A stretch of 64,000 bases of DNA. It comes from Luscinia megarhynchos. Lineage: Eukaryota; Chordata; Aves; Passeriformes; Turdidae. The translations under genes were made by a program, and so were the position numbers. The DNA lies in assembly GCA_034336665.1 (NCBI GenBank), contig JAPFBE010000003.1:67127352-67191351 (forward strand), written 5' to 3'. Shown here piece by piece: positions 13,101 through 25,800 of this stretch (its first letter is position 1; each line of letters opens with the position of its first letter). The notes under the pieces were generated by a model, which saw only the letters and a list, made by a program, of their open reading frames with translations, ran no database searches and was not told where the DNA came from.

Positions 13101-16100
13101 GAGTGAACTAGCAGCTGTTCTCTATTTGCAGTTATTGAGACATTCCTGGGGCTGCACAGAGCCCAGCCATAGCAGTAATTGCCCACATTAGGATGCCAGG
13201 GATATTGGGGTCAGCCTGACCAGCCTGCTGGTGCAAGAAGCCCTTCCCTGGAGAGGCAGATGAGCACAGAGCCATGAGGAAGAGCAAGGCAGTGCTCCCT
13301 GCAAGGGCAGCCCTTTGTCATGCAGCAAAAACCATGGTGAGGGTGTAACAGGGAGACTGGGTGTGCTCCACACACACACCTCATTTCTTGAAATTATAGG
13401 CTTAAAAATGACTTTTGCTGCTGTGGTGGCCCCACAGGAGCTTCTATGCCTGGAGTGTGGTGACTTGGTGGCCTACCACTCATGGTGGAAGAGACTCCTC
13501 TTGCTCAGCAGTGAAGAAGGCCAGTGGGAGCCTGCTTTGTCCTGCCAGGGCTCACTTTGAGGGATTGGACTTAGTCCATTGAAAACAGCGAGGTGGCAAG
13601 CCCAGAGGCAGAGCGACACAGCATGACCAAAGCAAAGAGAGCAGCTGTCACTGTCACTGCTGCTGGCTCTGCTGCTGCCAGGGTGCCACGAGGAGGCAGC
13701 AGGGCTGGTGCCAGGGCCCAGCTCCAGAGACAGCCAAGCATCCCTGCCTCCACTAAGCAGCTTTCCTCAGAGCTCCCTAGGGCAGGATCAGCACGGGGGG
13801 TGAGCCCCATGCCCTGCCAGGACCCCACAGCTGGTGGCAGGCTCAGCACAGCCCTCCTTGGCAGGGAGAGGTGGGCATGCACAGAGCAGGGAACCAGCCT
13901 GGTGCCCCATATGGTCTGCCCACAGGTCTCTGTTGGCTCTCTTCCTCTGTCATAACCGTGTAATCCCTTCCCAAGCCAGCCAGGAAAAATCTTGCAGTGG
14001 GTGCTTGGTGTGTCACATCCTGCCTGAGCTCCATCTGGCCTGGAAATTGGAGGGGGGGGAGCTTAGTCTGCAGCTCCCTGTGCAGTGCCAATCTTCCCAG
14101 AGACTCCCTTGTTACCCCAAATGCCCTTTTTCTGATAGCACAGCCAAGGGGGAACTGCTGAAACACGGGCATCTTTCATTTTTATGTTTTTGTGGGGTGT
14201 GACTGCCCTTGCACTGTGTGCTGTGCATGGCAAACCAATGGAGGGCTGCAGGATGGCCTGGCAGGAGCATTTTGGGGTTGGCTCTGCAGTGAGGTGGCTG
14301 TTTGTCTGTCTGTGGAGCTGCCTGCAGCCACCTGGTGAAATGTCACCTCCAGTGGAGTATGGCTGTGGCAGTGTTGTGCCCTGTGTCTGCCCCCCTGAAC
14401 AGAGGCACAAATTAAGCCATTTAGCAGGGACACAGTCTTCAGATGTCATAAGTGGCTAATTTTGCTTCCAGGGTGGTGTGGCAGCTTGCACAGAGACAGA
14501 GATGGTGTGCTTGTCCCTTGCCTCAGCCAAACATGCAAATACTAACAACTGGGTAATCTTGGGTGCCTGGTGTAGCCCTGAGGCATCCCTTATTTGCTTT
14601 GCAGCAGCAAACATTCATGGCTGACAAGAAAATCTTTATTTTGATAGCTTTCTCTTCTTCTTACAGCAAACCTTCAACTTTTCTGAAGGGCCTTGGAGAA
14701 GCTAATCCTAACATCCGAGGTTTCACCTACCACCCACCACGCCTGTCAGTGGTGGGAACACTGGGTAGTTGGGGCTGGCACACACTGGAAGTGTGCTTCC
14801 ACTTTTTGCCTGCCAGGAAAATACCCCAGACTCTGGAAATACCTCTTGCCAAGGAAGGGAGCAGTGCTAGATAGATGCTGAGCTCTCAGAAATCATCAGT
14901 CTTCCTCTGAAGGAGGAAGGCTCAAGTTGTGCCATGGTGATGGGAAGCACGAGCCCCAGAGGGGGACGTGGGGGTCACTTTGTGCAGAGACATCTCACTA
15001 GTTTGGTGCAAAGACCAAGCTGATCACCAGCCTGCCACAAAACCAAGAAACTGAAATGTTCACTCTGTGGTCTGTTCTGGCTCCCCTCAGGCTGCCTTGC
15101 AGCATCTGCAACACTTGCACCCCCACTAAAATACTGATTTTGCTTCTGTCAGCACCCAGAGTTTGTTCCTTGGTGTCAAGCTGACTCGTCAGTCAGTGCT
15201 TAGTTTGGTGCAGGGCATGATGGCACAATGCATGGTGGGGCCAGGTGGACACAGCCCTGCTGAGGCTGTGTGCATTGTGCATGGTGCAGAGCCTGCAGCA
15301 CCTTCCTGCTGAGATTCTTCCTGCTGAGTGTCCTGGAAGGTAACATGCATGAGAGGACAAAAAGCAGCTGATAGCAGCAGCCTGAGACCCTTAAGGGCCT
15401 GTCTGTGCTCCTGGCATCTCCTGGCTCCTGGGTACCCTGTGCCAAAACAAATCCCAGATGAATGTGTGGTGGACTCTTGCCTCCACCTGGAAAGTAAACT
15501 GGTGAGTTTACCAGGGGGAGAGGAGGCATGCTGTGGTCTGTCCCCTCACAGTGTGGTGCCACTGCTCCCACAAGGCTCCTCCTCTCTTTCATGCAGCTTA
15601 GAGCCATTGCCCCCAGCGTTTTCCTGACTCACCTTCCCAAACCAGCTCCTCCCTTCCCACTCGCACTGAGCTGCAGGTGAGGGCAGCATTCAGCAGAGGT
15701 GTGATGCTAATGACAAGGTGTAGGGCAGCATAAACAGGAAATCCTGCCACAAGATACCTCCACAAACACTTAATCAGGCTTTCAGAGCAAACCATCTCCC
15801 CAAAGAGATGGAGCAACCCCACATCCTCTTGTAATGCCAGGTGGGAATGATGTTGTTGGGGTGACAGTACTGTGCCTGGTCCAGCTGCCTTGCCTTTGGC
15901 AGCTGTACCCTCCAGAAAGCAAATGTGGGAGGGAGCCAGATGCCTGGCAAGTCCAAAGGAGAAAGGTTGACTTGCCAAAATTATTTGGTCTGTTCAAGGC
16001 AGAGTAATAAATGCTTGTCTGAGTAGCGTCTACTATTAGTGGACGTGTTCCAAAATGGTAGGAGACGTGATCAAAAAAAGTGTTTCCATTTTAATAACTA

Positions 16101-17585
16101 ATTAAACAGCCTAACTTAGCCAGGGACCGCTGCTGTGGAACTGAATCCAAAACCTAAAAGAAATAGCAGTAGCTGTAGCCTGGAGCCTTAGCAGTGAATG
16201 AGTGATAGAGCAAAAACATCTGTCCCTTGGAAGAAGGTCAGAAAAGGCTGATAGCTCTCTTCCAAACAGAGAAAAACCTCTCCAGACTGGGAAATAAAAC
16301 TGCTCTCATTGGACCCGTGCCCCCCAGCCCTTGACAAGCTGGCCAGGGCAGTGGCAGATGCTCAGTCTGTTCTGCTCATGCTGCTGTGGTTCAGGCATAT
16401 GGCTGTGCTTGGGCTGCAGTGGTCCAGGCTTAGCACAGAGCCAGGGTGATGCTGTGCTGCCACAGCAGTGGCTGGTGTGCCCCAGCCTGGCCTGGCCCCT
16501 CTTGTGGTGTAGCTGGTCTATTAAATCATCTGCTGGGCTGACAGCTCCCCAGTGTCCCCATGGCTTTGCTGCAAAGCTGGCTTGATTCCTGGCCTTGAAA
16601 CAGGCTGGGAACACAGCATGCATGGGGATTTGCAGCTCTCAGCACGTTTATAAGGGAAAACCTTTTCCATGAAAGTTAGGGTCAGCCCACAGCCTCCCCC
16701 ATCACATTATGCTTGCATAAGCCATCTTGTTCACCTGGGTTTCCTGATGTTGCACTGATGCCAGCTTTTTATCTGCTTTCCTCAGCACAGAGGGCATCCT
16801 GCCTTACCTTGGGGCTGTTTTTCCCTGATTTGTACAAACATGGTTGCCTGGGTTGCCTTTGCCCTGGTGCTGCATTTGGCTGAGGTAGGCCAGTAAGGTG
16901 AAACATTACTCCAGAGAGGAGAGAGGCAGCAAGATGCCCATGCATGTGCATGCCCACAGGGAAGAAGGCTGGAAGCTCAGAGTGTGGTGCCACATGCTGG
17001 GATGGAACACCAGAGCACAGCAGCAGCCACTGAGAGCATGAGCAGAGACCTCACCCCACCTGGATTTGCACCCAGAACTGTGCAGCCGAATCAGGTGGGA
17101 AAAAATTGCCCTAACTGGTGCCTTTGACAGAAAAATATTTTTGTTTTTTTCCACTGAGAGGTTCCCCAGGCAAATCTGGAAGAACCCAGAGAGGATGAGT
17201 TGGGCACAGTTTATGCTTAAAGTGAGCAGTCATCTCTCCAGTAAATCTTTCACATGGAAGTACTTGGCATGGACTTAAATTCACATCTCTTGCTGCAGCC
17301 CTCTCAGCTGCACACCAGCATGTCCTATTGCTGCTCCCAGCCTGCTTGTCTGAGCACAGTCTCTCCAGGCTGCTGGCACCTGCCTGCCTTGGGTCACACT
17401 TACTCCTGCCACTTTGGGATGAGGCAGAGAGGGAGTAAGAGACTCTTCCTGTGTTTATTTATCAGGGGAGACCATTCTGCATGCCACAGTGGCTGGGCTG
17501 TGCTTGTCTCCAGGAGCCATTTGTGGTGTGTGTTTGACCTGCAGATGCTCGTGGAGCAGCCCCAGCACAGCCCCACTGCTGGGGA
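4111..17585. other. Long intergenic stretch without recognised genes or repeats
   Basis: I recognise no exon, CR1, LTR or RNA gene in this 13.5 kb. Simple features are a splice-acceptor-like pyrimidine tract ending in CAG at about 4,757-4,782, an 18-T run at 5,396-5,413, an AT-rich near-palindromic patch at about 8,703-8,752 and a short CA run near 13,370-13,379. Open frames of up to 211 codons (11,052-11,687) look like chance frames in moderately GC-rich DNA. Old diverged repeats could well be present without my recognising them. Confidence 0.5.
5396..5413 (+). repeat. Poly-T tract (18 T)
   Basis: A pure T run. It could be the A-tail of an old minus-strand retroposed sequence, but no recognisable body or target duplication was seen beside it. 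Confidence 0.8.
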
Positions 17586-17850
17586 TCATAGAGTTACAGA
17601 GGCATAGAGTGGTTTGTGTTGGAAGGGATGCTGAAGATCACCTGGTTCACACCTAACCCCCCTGCCATGGACAGGGATCCCTTCCACTAGACCAGAATGC
17701 TCAGATCTCCATCCAAGCTGGCATTAAACACTCACAGGGATGGGGCACCCACAGCTTCTCTGGGCAACCTCTGACACTGCCTCACCACCCTCACAGTAAA
17801 GAATTTTTTCATAACATCTAGTCCAAACCTCCTCTCTTTCAGCTTGATGA
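17586..17850 (-). mobile_element. CR1 LINE 3'-end fragment (minus strand)
   Basis: The left end carries the reversed CR1 terminus ('atcatagagttacagaggca' then 'ttggaagggatgctgaagat'). It runs through the family's 'ctctgggcaacct' segment and the 'aagaattttttcataac' segment. About 265 bases are recognisable. It lies about 1 kb from a second minus-strand CR1 copy at 18,810. They may be separate insertions, since both copies start from the 3' terminus. Confidence 0.9.
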
Positions 17851-18809
17851 TGGAAAGCAATTGAGTGCTGGGAGTGGCATGTGTATATTAATTCCAAAAT
17901 AATCCACAACATGACAGTTGTGGTGTTTTGGGCCCTTGGAGCTGGAATTTGTTCAGCTGCCTCTTCTCCTGTCCTCCAGGCTGCCAGGATAACGGCTTCT
18001 CTCCTCTTATCTCAGCTGATGCTATCACTGTTCCTCCCATGCCAGCAGACACGTGTCATGTGGTGAAATCTCCCTCTGGGGGAAGCTGCCGAGCCAGCCT
18101 GGCTGCCAGCGAGCCTGGCGTGATGCTTCATTTCAAACCAGGGTGGAAAGGGGTCAGGAATAAGTGCCTCTCTACTTTTTAGAGTATCTTTCATCCAAAA
18201 AAGCCAGTATGGTAGCCTGCCCTTTGATCTGCATATGAGAGCTGGCAAAGGAAGATTACAGCTGAAATCCTTCTTAGCACAAAGCACAGAGCTGGACTTT
18301 GTAAAATCTGAATTGTTCCTACCTCCAGTGTGAGTCTGGGCAAGCCCCTCCAGGGTTAGGGATAAGGGCAGGTGGGGTTTGCCCTCTTCCCAGCATCTGT
18401 CTTCTGCTGAGTGGGGACAGACTGGCTCTGTGAAAGCCACTTGGGAAGTTGGACTGGACACCTGAGCCATTGCCTCTTCTGCCACAGAAACAAGTCTCTG
18501 ATCGTAGGTAGATGTGTCTGTGTGCCCACAAACTCAAATCACACGTGCACTCCTCCTCTGGTGGCACTGAGGGTGCTTTTTCCTCACACACTGGTGTTTT
18601 GCTGAGCTCAAATGTCCCTGGCAGAGGGAGCCTGAGCAGCATCATGCCTGGGGGACCCCGAGCTGAGGAGGGAGGAGCAGTGGCTCAGCTTTCTGCTGGA
18701 TGATGAGATGAGTCATTTGGGCCCTTCCACTATCTTTGCCATCAAAAAATAAGTTGGTAAGTGAGCCTTGTGGTGCCCAGCTTAAAATACAACTCTGCAG
18801 TTTGAAAAG
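17851..18809. other. Unique-looking DNA between two CR1 fragments
   Basis: About 960 bases between two minus-strand CR1 copies. No gene or repeat is recognised. Confidence 0.5.
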
Positions 18810-19318
18810 GAATCACAGAATTTGCTGAGCTGGAAGGGAAACACAAGGATCATTGAAGTGCAACACTTAGTCCTACACAGCACCATCCCCAAGAGTCACA
18901 TCGTGTGTCTGAGAGCACTGTCTAAACACTTTGTGGGCTCTGGCCAGCTTGGTGCTGTGACCATTTCCCTGGGGAGCTGTTCCAGTGTCCAAACACCCTC
19001 TGGGTGAATAACCTTATTCTAATATCCAGCCTGAACTTCTCTGACACAGCTTCAGGTCATTCCCTGGGTCCCATCACTGTCACCACGGAGCAGAGCTCAG
19101 TGCCTGCCCCTCTCTGCCCCTCATGAGGAAGCTGTAGCTGCAGTGAGCTCTCCCCTCAGTCTCCCCCAGACTGAACAAAGTGACCTCAGCCACTCCTTAT
19201 CCAGCTTCTCCTCAAGGCCCTTTACCATCTTCATTGCCCTGCTTTGGATGCTCTACAGAAGTTTAATATCTTTTCCACATTGCAGTGACCAAAACTTCAC
19301 ACAGAATTCAAGGTGAGG
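18810..19318 (-). mobile_element. CR1 LINE 3' fragment, longest copy in the window (minus strand)
   Basis: It starts with 'aatcacagaatttgctgag', the reversed CR1 terminus, and extends about 510 bases. Recognisable in order are the 'gagctgttccagtgtccaa' segment, a 'tgaataaccttattctaat' segment, 'cagcttctcctcaaggccct', 'catcttcattgccctgcttt' and the 'attcaaggtgaggcgag' end. Similarity stops near 19,318. The following 200 bases contain no CR1 that I recognise. This is the most complete CR1 copy here, but it lacks the whole coding region. Confidence 0.9.
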
Positions 19319-22300
19319 CGAGGACAGGTTTGCTAAATACACTTCTTACTGCTGTTTCCCTGTGTGCCATAATTGCTCTGGGTGTATGTCCATGACCAAC
19401 AGGCAAATAATGGAAATACAATGCAGGTTCCCTGAGCACAGTGTTTAAGGGGGCCATGGGGGAAAGGTGGGCAGATTGACCCCTCGTTACCTGGCAGGGA
19501 TCAATAAAGCTCCTCAGATATCCAGGCAATGCTCAAACATGCCCAACAGATGAGATGAGTGGCTTCTCTGTGAAATAGAATTTTGGAGAACAGCTGGTCA
19601 CCTGGACTCAGTGCCTCTCTTGTGATATACAGGTGGGATGCTGGGCCAGGGGCTTGCTCCAGCCTCTTGATTATAAAGGACATGGCATCCCAGAGGGTTT
19701 GGGAGAAGCTCTGATAGAGGCTGGAGTGAAAGCACAGCCCATGTCTTGTGCAACCAGCTCTCCTGGCCCTGCTCAGCAGCTCAGCCAGGGGCTGTGCCAG
19801 CAGTCCAGGCTGCAGCTGGTGGGGCAGGACACAAGGCATGGTCACCTTGTCCTGGGTGCTGCCAGTTCCTGCAGAGAAACCTCCTGGGCTTGGGTCTCTC
19901 TCCCTACATTTATATATCCCATGCAAAGTGTGGATACTGCTCAGGTTTCTCCCTTTGGTGTCCTTACATAGGTCCTGGATTTGGTTTCGATTTGGCAGAG
20001 GGAGAAACAGTAAAAGAGAAAGGATGGGAGTGTGTAGGAACGTTCTGCTTTTTGCAGCACATCTCCCGCAGCACAGGGGCTGCAGGCAAACCCCTCCAGC
20101 CTGAAGAGCTCAGGACCAGGGGCCACCTCTAAGCTGGTCCCTTTGCAGCAAGACACTGCCATGGAGCAGCTGGCAGGCCTTGGATCTGGATCTGGCGGTG
20201 CCCTGTGTGCCCCCACCCACCTGTGCCTGGGCAGGGCTGTCAGGTGAGGAGCAGAAACGCTTTGGGAGATGCTTTGCTCCCCACCCAGCTGTGACTCACA
20301 GGGCACCTGCTCTGCCTGAGCTCTGTAACCATTTCCACATCCATGGCCATCTCCCCATTCCTTGGGCAGCCTCCCCTTGGCAGGTGCCTGCTGCTCCAGG
20401 GACCCTTGAGGAGCATCCTGCCTGGCGTGGGGCAGTGTCCTGTGCACCACTGTGATGTCCCCTAGTGCCACATGCCAGCCCTTGCACCTGAGCTCCATGG
20501 GAATGCCCTGCCACCAGCCAGGAGAGACAGCACCACCTGCATGGCACAGAAACAAGGCATGGCTGTTGCACAGACGCCTCTTGATTTGCCCTCAAAACTA
20601 CCCTCTGAGCTCTTGATCACCCTTTGACCTGCCCAGACAACCATGATGCTATTTTTGCCTCATCTGGATCCGTGCTGCAGTGTCATGTGAAGACAGCTTG
20701 TCACTGTGATAGCTCTCTTCCTTCCTAATCTCTCATCACTGTTGTTGGTCATGTGCAAGAGAGTGACTCCTTTCCTGTGACAGAGGAGTGCCATGCCTGA
20801 AGGATTACTTTCAGGGAGCTCACAGGAGATTCATCTTGGCAGCCACAAGTTATTTTGTTTTTACACTATGTTCCTTAAACCCACTGTTTTGTCCTTCTAG
20901 CACCACATGAAAGAGACTTCCATGCTCCCTTTTAGTTTCCTCTGCTGCTCTTCAGCAGGTTTGGTGCCTAGAATCCCGTGGGAGTTTGCAGGAGCTGAGC
21001 CCTGCTTTGGAGAAGCAGCAGAGACCAGCCAGTGGGACTGGCACAAGAGCAGCTTGAGCTTTCACAGAAGGCTCCAAGAGGACGTGCCTGAGTGTCCATG
21101 GCTCCAGCTGCTGCCTCAGGTGGTCTCTGGGCTGTCTGGCTGTGATCACCATCCCAGCAGCTGTGACTGAAGCACCCTGGCGTGGCACTGCTGGGCTCAC
21201 CACGCCATCATCTTGCCATCCACGATGTGGGATCTGTTGGGAGGTGGTCCTGGGCTTCAGTCTGGGCTTCAGCTCAACCTCCTTGCCACTCTAAGCCCCA
21301 GCTTACTGCCAGGCCTGCCCCCTTCACAAGGAGCTGCTGGCATTTGTGCTGTGCCTGTGCCCACACTTCAGCGTGGCTGCTGGAGCATGGGGTGTAGGGA
21401 GAGTCTCTGTCTCTGGGACAGGAGGGGCTCCCTGGGTTTGTGCTTGGCAGGAGGCTCAGTGGAGCTCTGGGCTTTTTTCCAGCAAGCCAGAACTGCCACA
21501 GCCCCCTGATACAAAAAGTTTGTCTGGAATAAACACACTGTGCTGGTGGGAACCTGTTGTTTGAAAGCTGACAGGTTCACTCTGTGTCCCACCAGGGACT
21601 GTCTTTTCCCCTGTGGCTGGTGCCACCTGTGCCAGCTCCTGGGCCAGTTCAGCAGAAATGAGCCCATGTATGTGCCTCTGTCTAACCTGGGTCAGACATG
21701 CCCAAATGGGTGATTTTTCTCAGTTTCATGATGATGGAGCTGCAGGGTGGAATTGCCCCCCTGGGGGAGAGAGCACCTTATGCCTGAAAAATAGTATATG
21801 CTCTGCTTGAGAAACCTTTGGGTTTCCAGAGAGATTATAGCAGTGAGAAACACCATTTCCTAAAGAATTCAGTGGTCAATAGCCTTTGAGTGGGAGAGGG
21901 AGAATTTAATCTGAATCAGATACCTAAGAGATTTCCAGAAAGAGTGGGAAAGGCTGCTGTGAGTGGAATTTCCACCCAGTGCAGGCAGCCCAAGGACCTG
22001 GGGCACAAAAAAGCACTGGGGGAGTTTGCTGCAAAGCAGTGGGAATAAAGCAGCAGCTTTGCAGGGAGCTGTGCCCCTGGCTCTGCTGGCAAAGGGCCTC
22101 ATGGAGGGTGGGTGTCAGGCCTTTTATCTGCACTGCCTTTGTAGTGATAAGGCTCTGGTTCTTGAGAATACCAGAGATCAAGTGTGGAAATCAAACGAGG
22201 GCTTTAAAGAAAGGGCTTTATTTCAAGCTGCAGGAAATAAAATGGCCACCCTGCCATCCTGAGGGAGCTTTAGCAGCTTTAAAACAGGCAGCTCCAGCTC

Positions 22301-22628
22301 TCCACTTTCACACAGCAAAGCAAAATCCTTACTTGATTTGTGTGCATTAAGGGGGCAGAAGGGTCCTGTGTGAACTTGAAAACTCATAAGGAGAAAAAAA
22401 AAGGAGAAATCCTATGTTAGGTTTAGAATAAACAATGTTTAGCTGTGTTTTGCAGTTTGTGTTTTTCTCAGGCATAACCATCAGCAGACTCATCAGTTTG
22501 AATCATTTCAGAGTTGTGCTTAAGCCTGCTGTTTTATTCTTTATTGCCATCAGAAGTTAAACAGAAACAACTGTTTTTCTTTACCCTTCTTTTTAAATTT
22601 TCTCATCTTTTTTTTTTATGTGTACAAC
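19319..22628. other. Intergenic, nothing recognised
   Basis: GC-moderate, CpG-poor DNA. The 204-codon minus-strand frame (19,941-20,555) and its neighbours have no domain-like sequence. A T-rich tract at about 22,590-22,620 directly precedes the CR1 fragment at 22,629. Confidence 0.5.
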
Positions 22629-22800
22629 AGAATTGCAGAGTCATGGGATAATTTCAGGGAGGAGGAACCCAAGCCATGGCCAGCTCCAAAGCTAGACCAG
22701 GTCCTCAGGACTCCAGTTATGAGTTTTTCCAGGGATGGAGATCCAAGCTTCTCACTGGGCAACCTGTGCCAGGGCTCACTAACCTCAAATGTGGTAAATT
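22629..22800 (-). mobile_element. CR1 LINE 3'-end fragment (minus strand)
   Basis: 'gaattgcagagtcatggga' at the left edge is a decayed reversed CR1 terminus. It is followed by 'tttttccagggatggagatc' and 'ctgggcaacctgtgccaggg', both typical reversed CR1 3' UTR segments. It is preceded by a T-rich tract (a run of T at about 22,609-22,618). The copy is old and substituted throughout. Confidence 0.8.
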
Positions 22801-25800
22801 TTGACCTCGTTTCCTTTTAACAAACCAGATTTTCCCTTGTCACAGCACCTGACCTTTGCCTTAGTCCTTTCAGTGTGCGTTTCTGGGAAGATCCTGCCTT
22901 TCTCTTCCCTGTAATTCCCTTTAGGCAATGGACAACAGCACTAGGTTCCCCCATAGACAGCCCTAGGACTCCCCTAGATGCAGCTCCATGGGTGCTGAGC
23001 TGAGGGGAATTCTCATTTCCTTGCATGTCCTGCTTACTCTCTTGCTGCTGTGGCCCCATGGGTGGCCAGCCCTCACCCCCCACTTAGCAGAGCTCTAAAC
23101 AAGAAATAATGTGTTAGTCACAGAGTTTGGAGGGAAAATACCATCACTGAGAGAGTTCATTAAATATTTGACTTCTCAAGAAGCCTAAAACTGGTGTTTG
23201 CTTAGAATAAAACTAAGAGCATGACTTGAGAAATGAGGAAGAAGGAAGGGTATATAATCTTGCAAAGATATTCAGCCTCAGAAAAAAGTATGGACAAATA
23301 TTCATTGGAGGTGTTAAATAAGTTCAGGTCCCATTCAAGTCAAGGATCTCCTAAGGTTTAAGTGGAAAAAAGCTAGCCAATCCACTAGGATGGGCAGTGT
23401 TTATGCTTTTGCCCCAAGGTTCATGTTCCTGCCCCATGGACCAGCAGAGGAGCCAGCCTGGGAAGTGTGATGCTCAGCAGCATCCTGAGAGGGATGGCTC
23501 TGGAAGGAGGTGGGCAGGAGGTGGAGAGAGACATGGAGACTGGGACAGCAGTCTCTTGGAGAGCTTTCCCCCATGCCTGGCCCCTCATTTTGGGAGCTGA
23601 AAGCCCTGTTGTGCAAAGCACATCTGAAGCACTCTTTCCTTCACACTACTCCACTGCTTGCCACAACCTTCACAGCTGTGACACTGCTGGCAGCCCAGCT
23701 GGGCTAAGGCAGCTGTGGCTTGTGCTGGCTGGGGGGGGACAGCCCCTAAAGGTAGGTGTCCCAACCAGCTAGTTCAAAAACTTAACCCCTTTTTGCCCTT
23801 TGCTTCTTCCTCAAGATCCAACAAACTCATGCCCACTGATGTGACTCCTTGCTGGTGGCTGCTGTCCCATGCATTCTGCTCTCCCATCACCAAAACTGCA
23901 GAGGGGGATTCAGGGAAGGTTGGCCACATTTTGAGGCCTGCTTGGTTACCTAAAAATATGAGTGTGGGACAGCCTGTGCCTCCTATCCCCACCCTCCCTT
24001 GCTCATGGGATCCCTCATGTCGTCCCAAAGCTGGCAGATGCTGACTGAGTCACAGGTGCTCCTTCTCCTGGAGAGGGAATGTGGCTGCTTTGATGCCATG
24101 TGCTGTGCAGGCACATCATGACCCATGCCTGACTGCCCTCCAGTACAGACACCAACATTCCCTGGGAGGGTAATTCTGTGCTGGCCCTCCAATTCCTGTG
24201 CCTTGCTCTCAGGGTGCCAGGCAGATTTCCAGCACTGTTTGCAGGCTGCTGCTTTGGGGTGGATGCTGCTGGGAGAGTTCCTGGATGTACCTGTGTCATT
24301 GCCAACTGCACACGGTTGCCATAGAGATGCAGGACACGTAGGTCTGACTGATAATCATCTTTTCCCTCCACCCTTTCTTTCTTTTTGTGTTAAGTAAAGG
24401 AAGCTACATAGCTAGACATGCCTCTGAGGAGCTGCATTGAGAAATCTTGGCAGCCAAGTGGTGGTTTCAGATACTGAAGCTGCAAGCAGTCATGTGTTTA
24501 CTGGCAGACAGGGGTGATGCTCAGGGAGCAGAGCTGCTCCAGAATGGTGATGGACAGAAATTGGAGAAGGCTTCAGCTCTGCTGAGACCTTATACTGCTG
24601 CACAAGGTGGAAGTGAGCTCAGACCCTGGTTTTGTTATGCACTTCCAAAATATACAATCTCATAGCAGCAGAAATATCCTTTCTAATTAATAATCTATCT
24701 GTGTGTCCACAAAAGTCTGCCAGCTATTTCTGCCAGCAAATACTGTTTGCACTTTGCAGCATGCTAGGATGTGATCTTTGTCTATATAAACTTGATTTGC
24801 TCCTGTAGATCCTGGATAAAAACAATATAAGGCCTCATTCACTCCAGAATTACCAACTGCTTGGCACCTGCCCCTGCTACTGATTTTTAAGAAATCCTGC
24901 TAGTGTAACTTGTTGCAGTTGTGTTTATAACCTGCTTCTCCTTTTGCATTGGAAGGGGAAGATCAAGGCACAAATAATCACACAGCAAAGAAATACCTGT
25001 CCAGGCATTTTATCAAAGACCATCACAGAAGCATTTAAGGGAGTCTTGAAGTGTTAGGAGTTTAAAAAAATGGGGCTTCCCACCAGAGCTAGAATTACCT
25101 CCTCCTTTGATTGCACAATGTCCTCCTAAAATGGAGCCTCCACCAAACCTTGTGATTGCTGCAGTGTGAGCACAAGGAAGGCCTTTGCCTTTTGGAAACT
25201 TGGCTGTTTCTCACAGAAGCCACCTTGGTGAGTCGTCCCTCATGTGAGCACTGCCATTAATGTCAGAGGAGATGAGTGCATGCCTGGCAGCATGGGACAG
25301 CCTTGCACAACCAGGCCTAAATATAAACCAGGCATGGAAGATAAAGTCTCCAGTAAATAAAATTGCCATAGCTTGGGGCCTAGCCTGCTCTTGTTTATGT
25401 TGAGGGGCGTTGGCTATCCTGGCTTCCCCTCAAATCAAGTGAATTCAGCACATGGCTGAGACATTGGGTTGGTTTTTTTTCTGATTTAAGAGCATTCCTG
25501 AAACAGTCCCTGTTAACTGGTGTTTCAAAAGTGCTGTGGCATCAGAAGATGAGCAGTAGGGATATCCCTCGTGCTCAGCAGCCAGGACTCTCTCCCTCCA
25601 TGCACAGCAGTCAGGACATTTCCTGCAGCAGGCTCTGCCTGCCAGCTGGTGGGATGCTGGTGGGATGCTGGTGGGTGCACACCACACACACAGCAGCGTG
25701 CTGGGCCCCATCAGAGGGCACACATTTGGGTTAATGGCCTCCCTGAGAGCCAGAATTCCAGAGCTCATAATTCAACCCCAATTAAATTGCTCATCAACAG

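Noticed and set aside
14327..14338. Additional 11/12 CTCF-core matches (here, at 25,641-25,652 and at 55,515-55,526).
   Set aside because: Matches with one mismatch are expected several times in 64 kb, and these have no supporting context.
19941..20555. 204-codon minus-strand frame.
   Set aside because: No domain resemblance, with overlapping frames on both strands of similar length.
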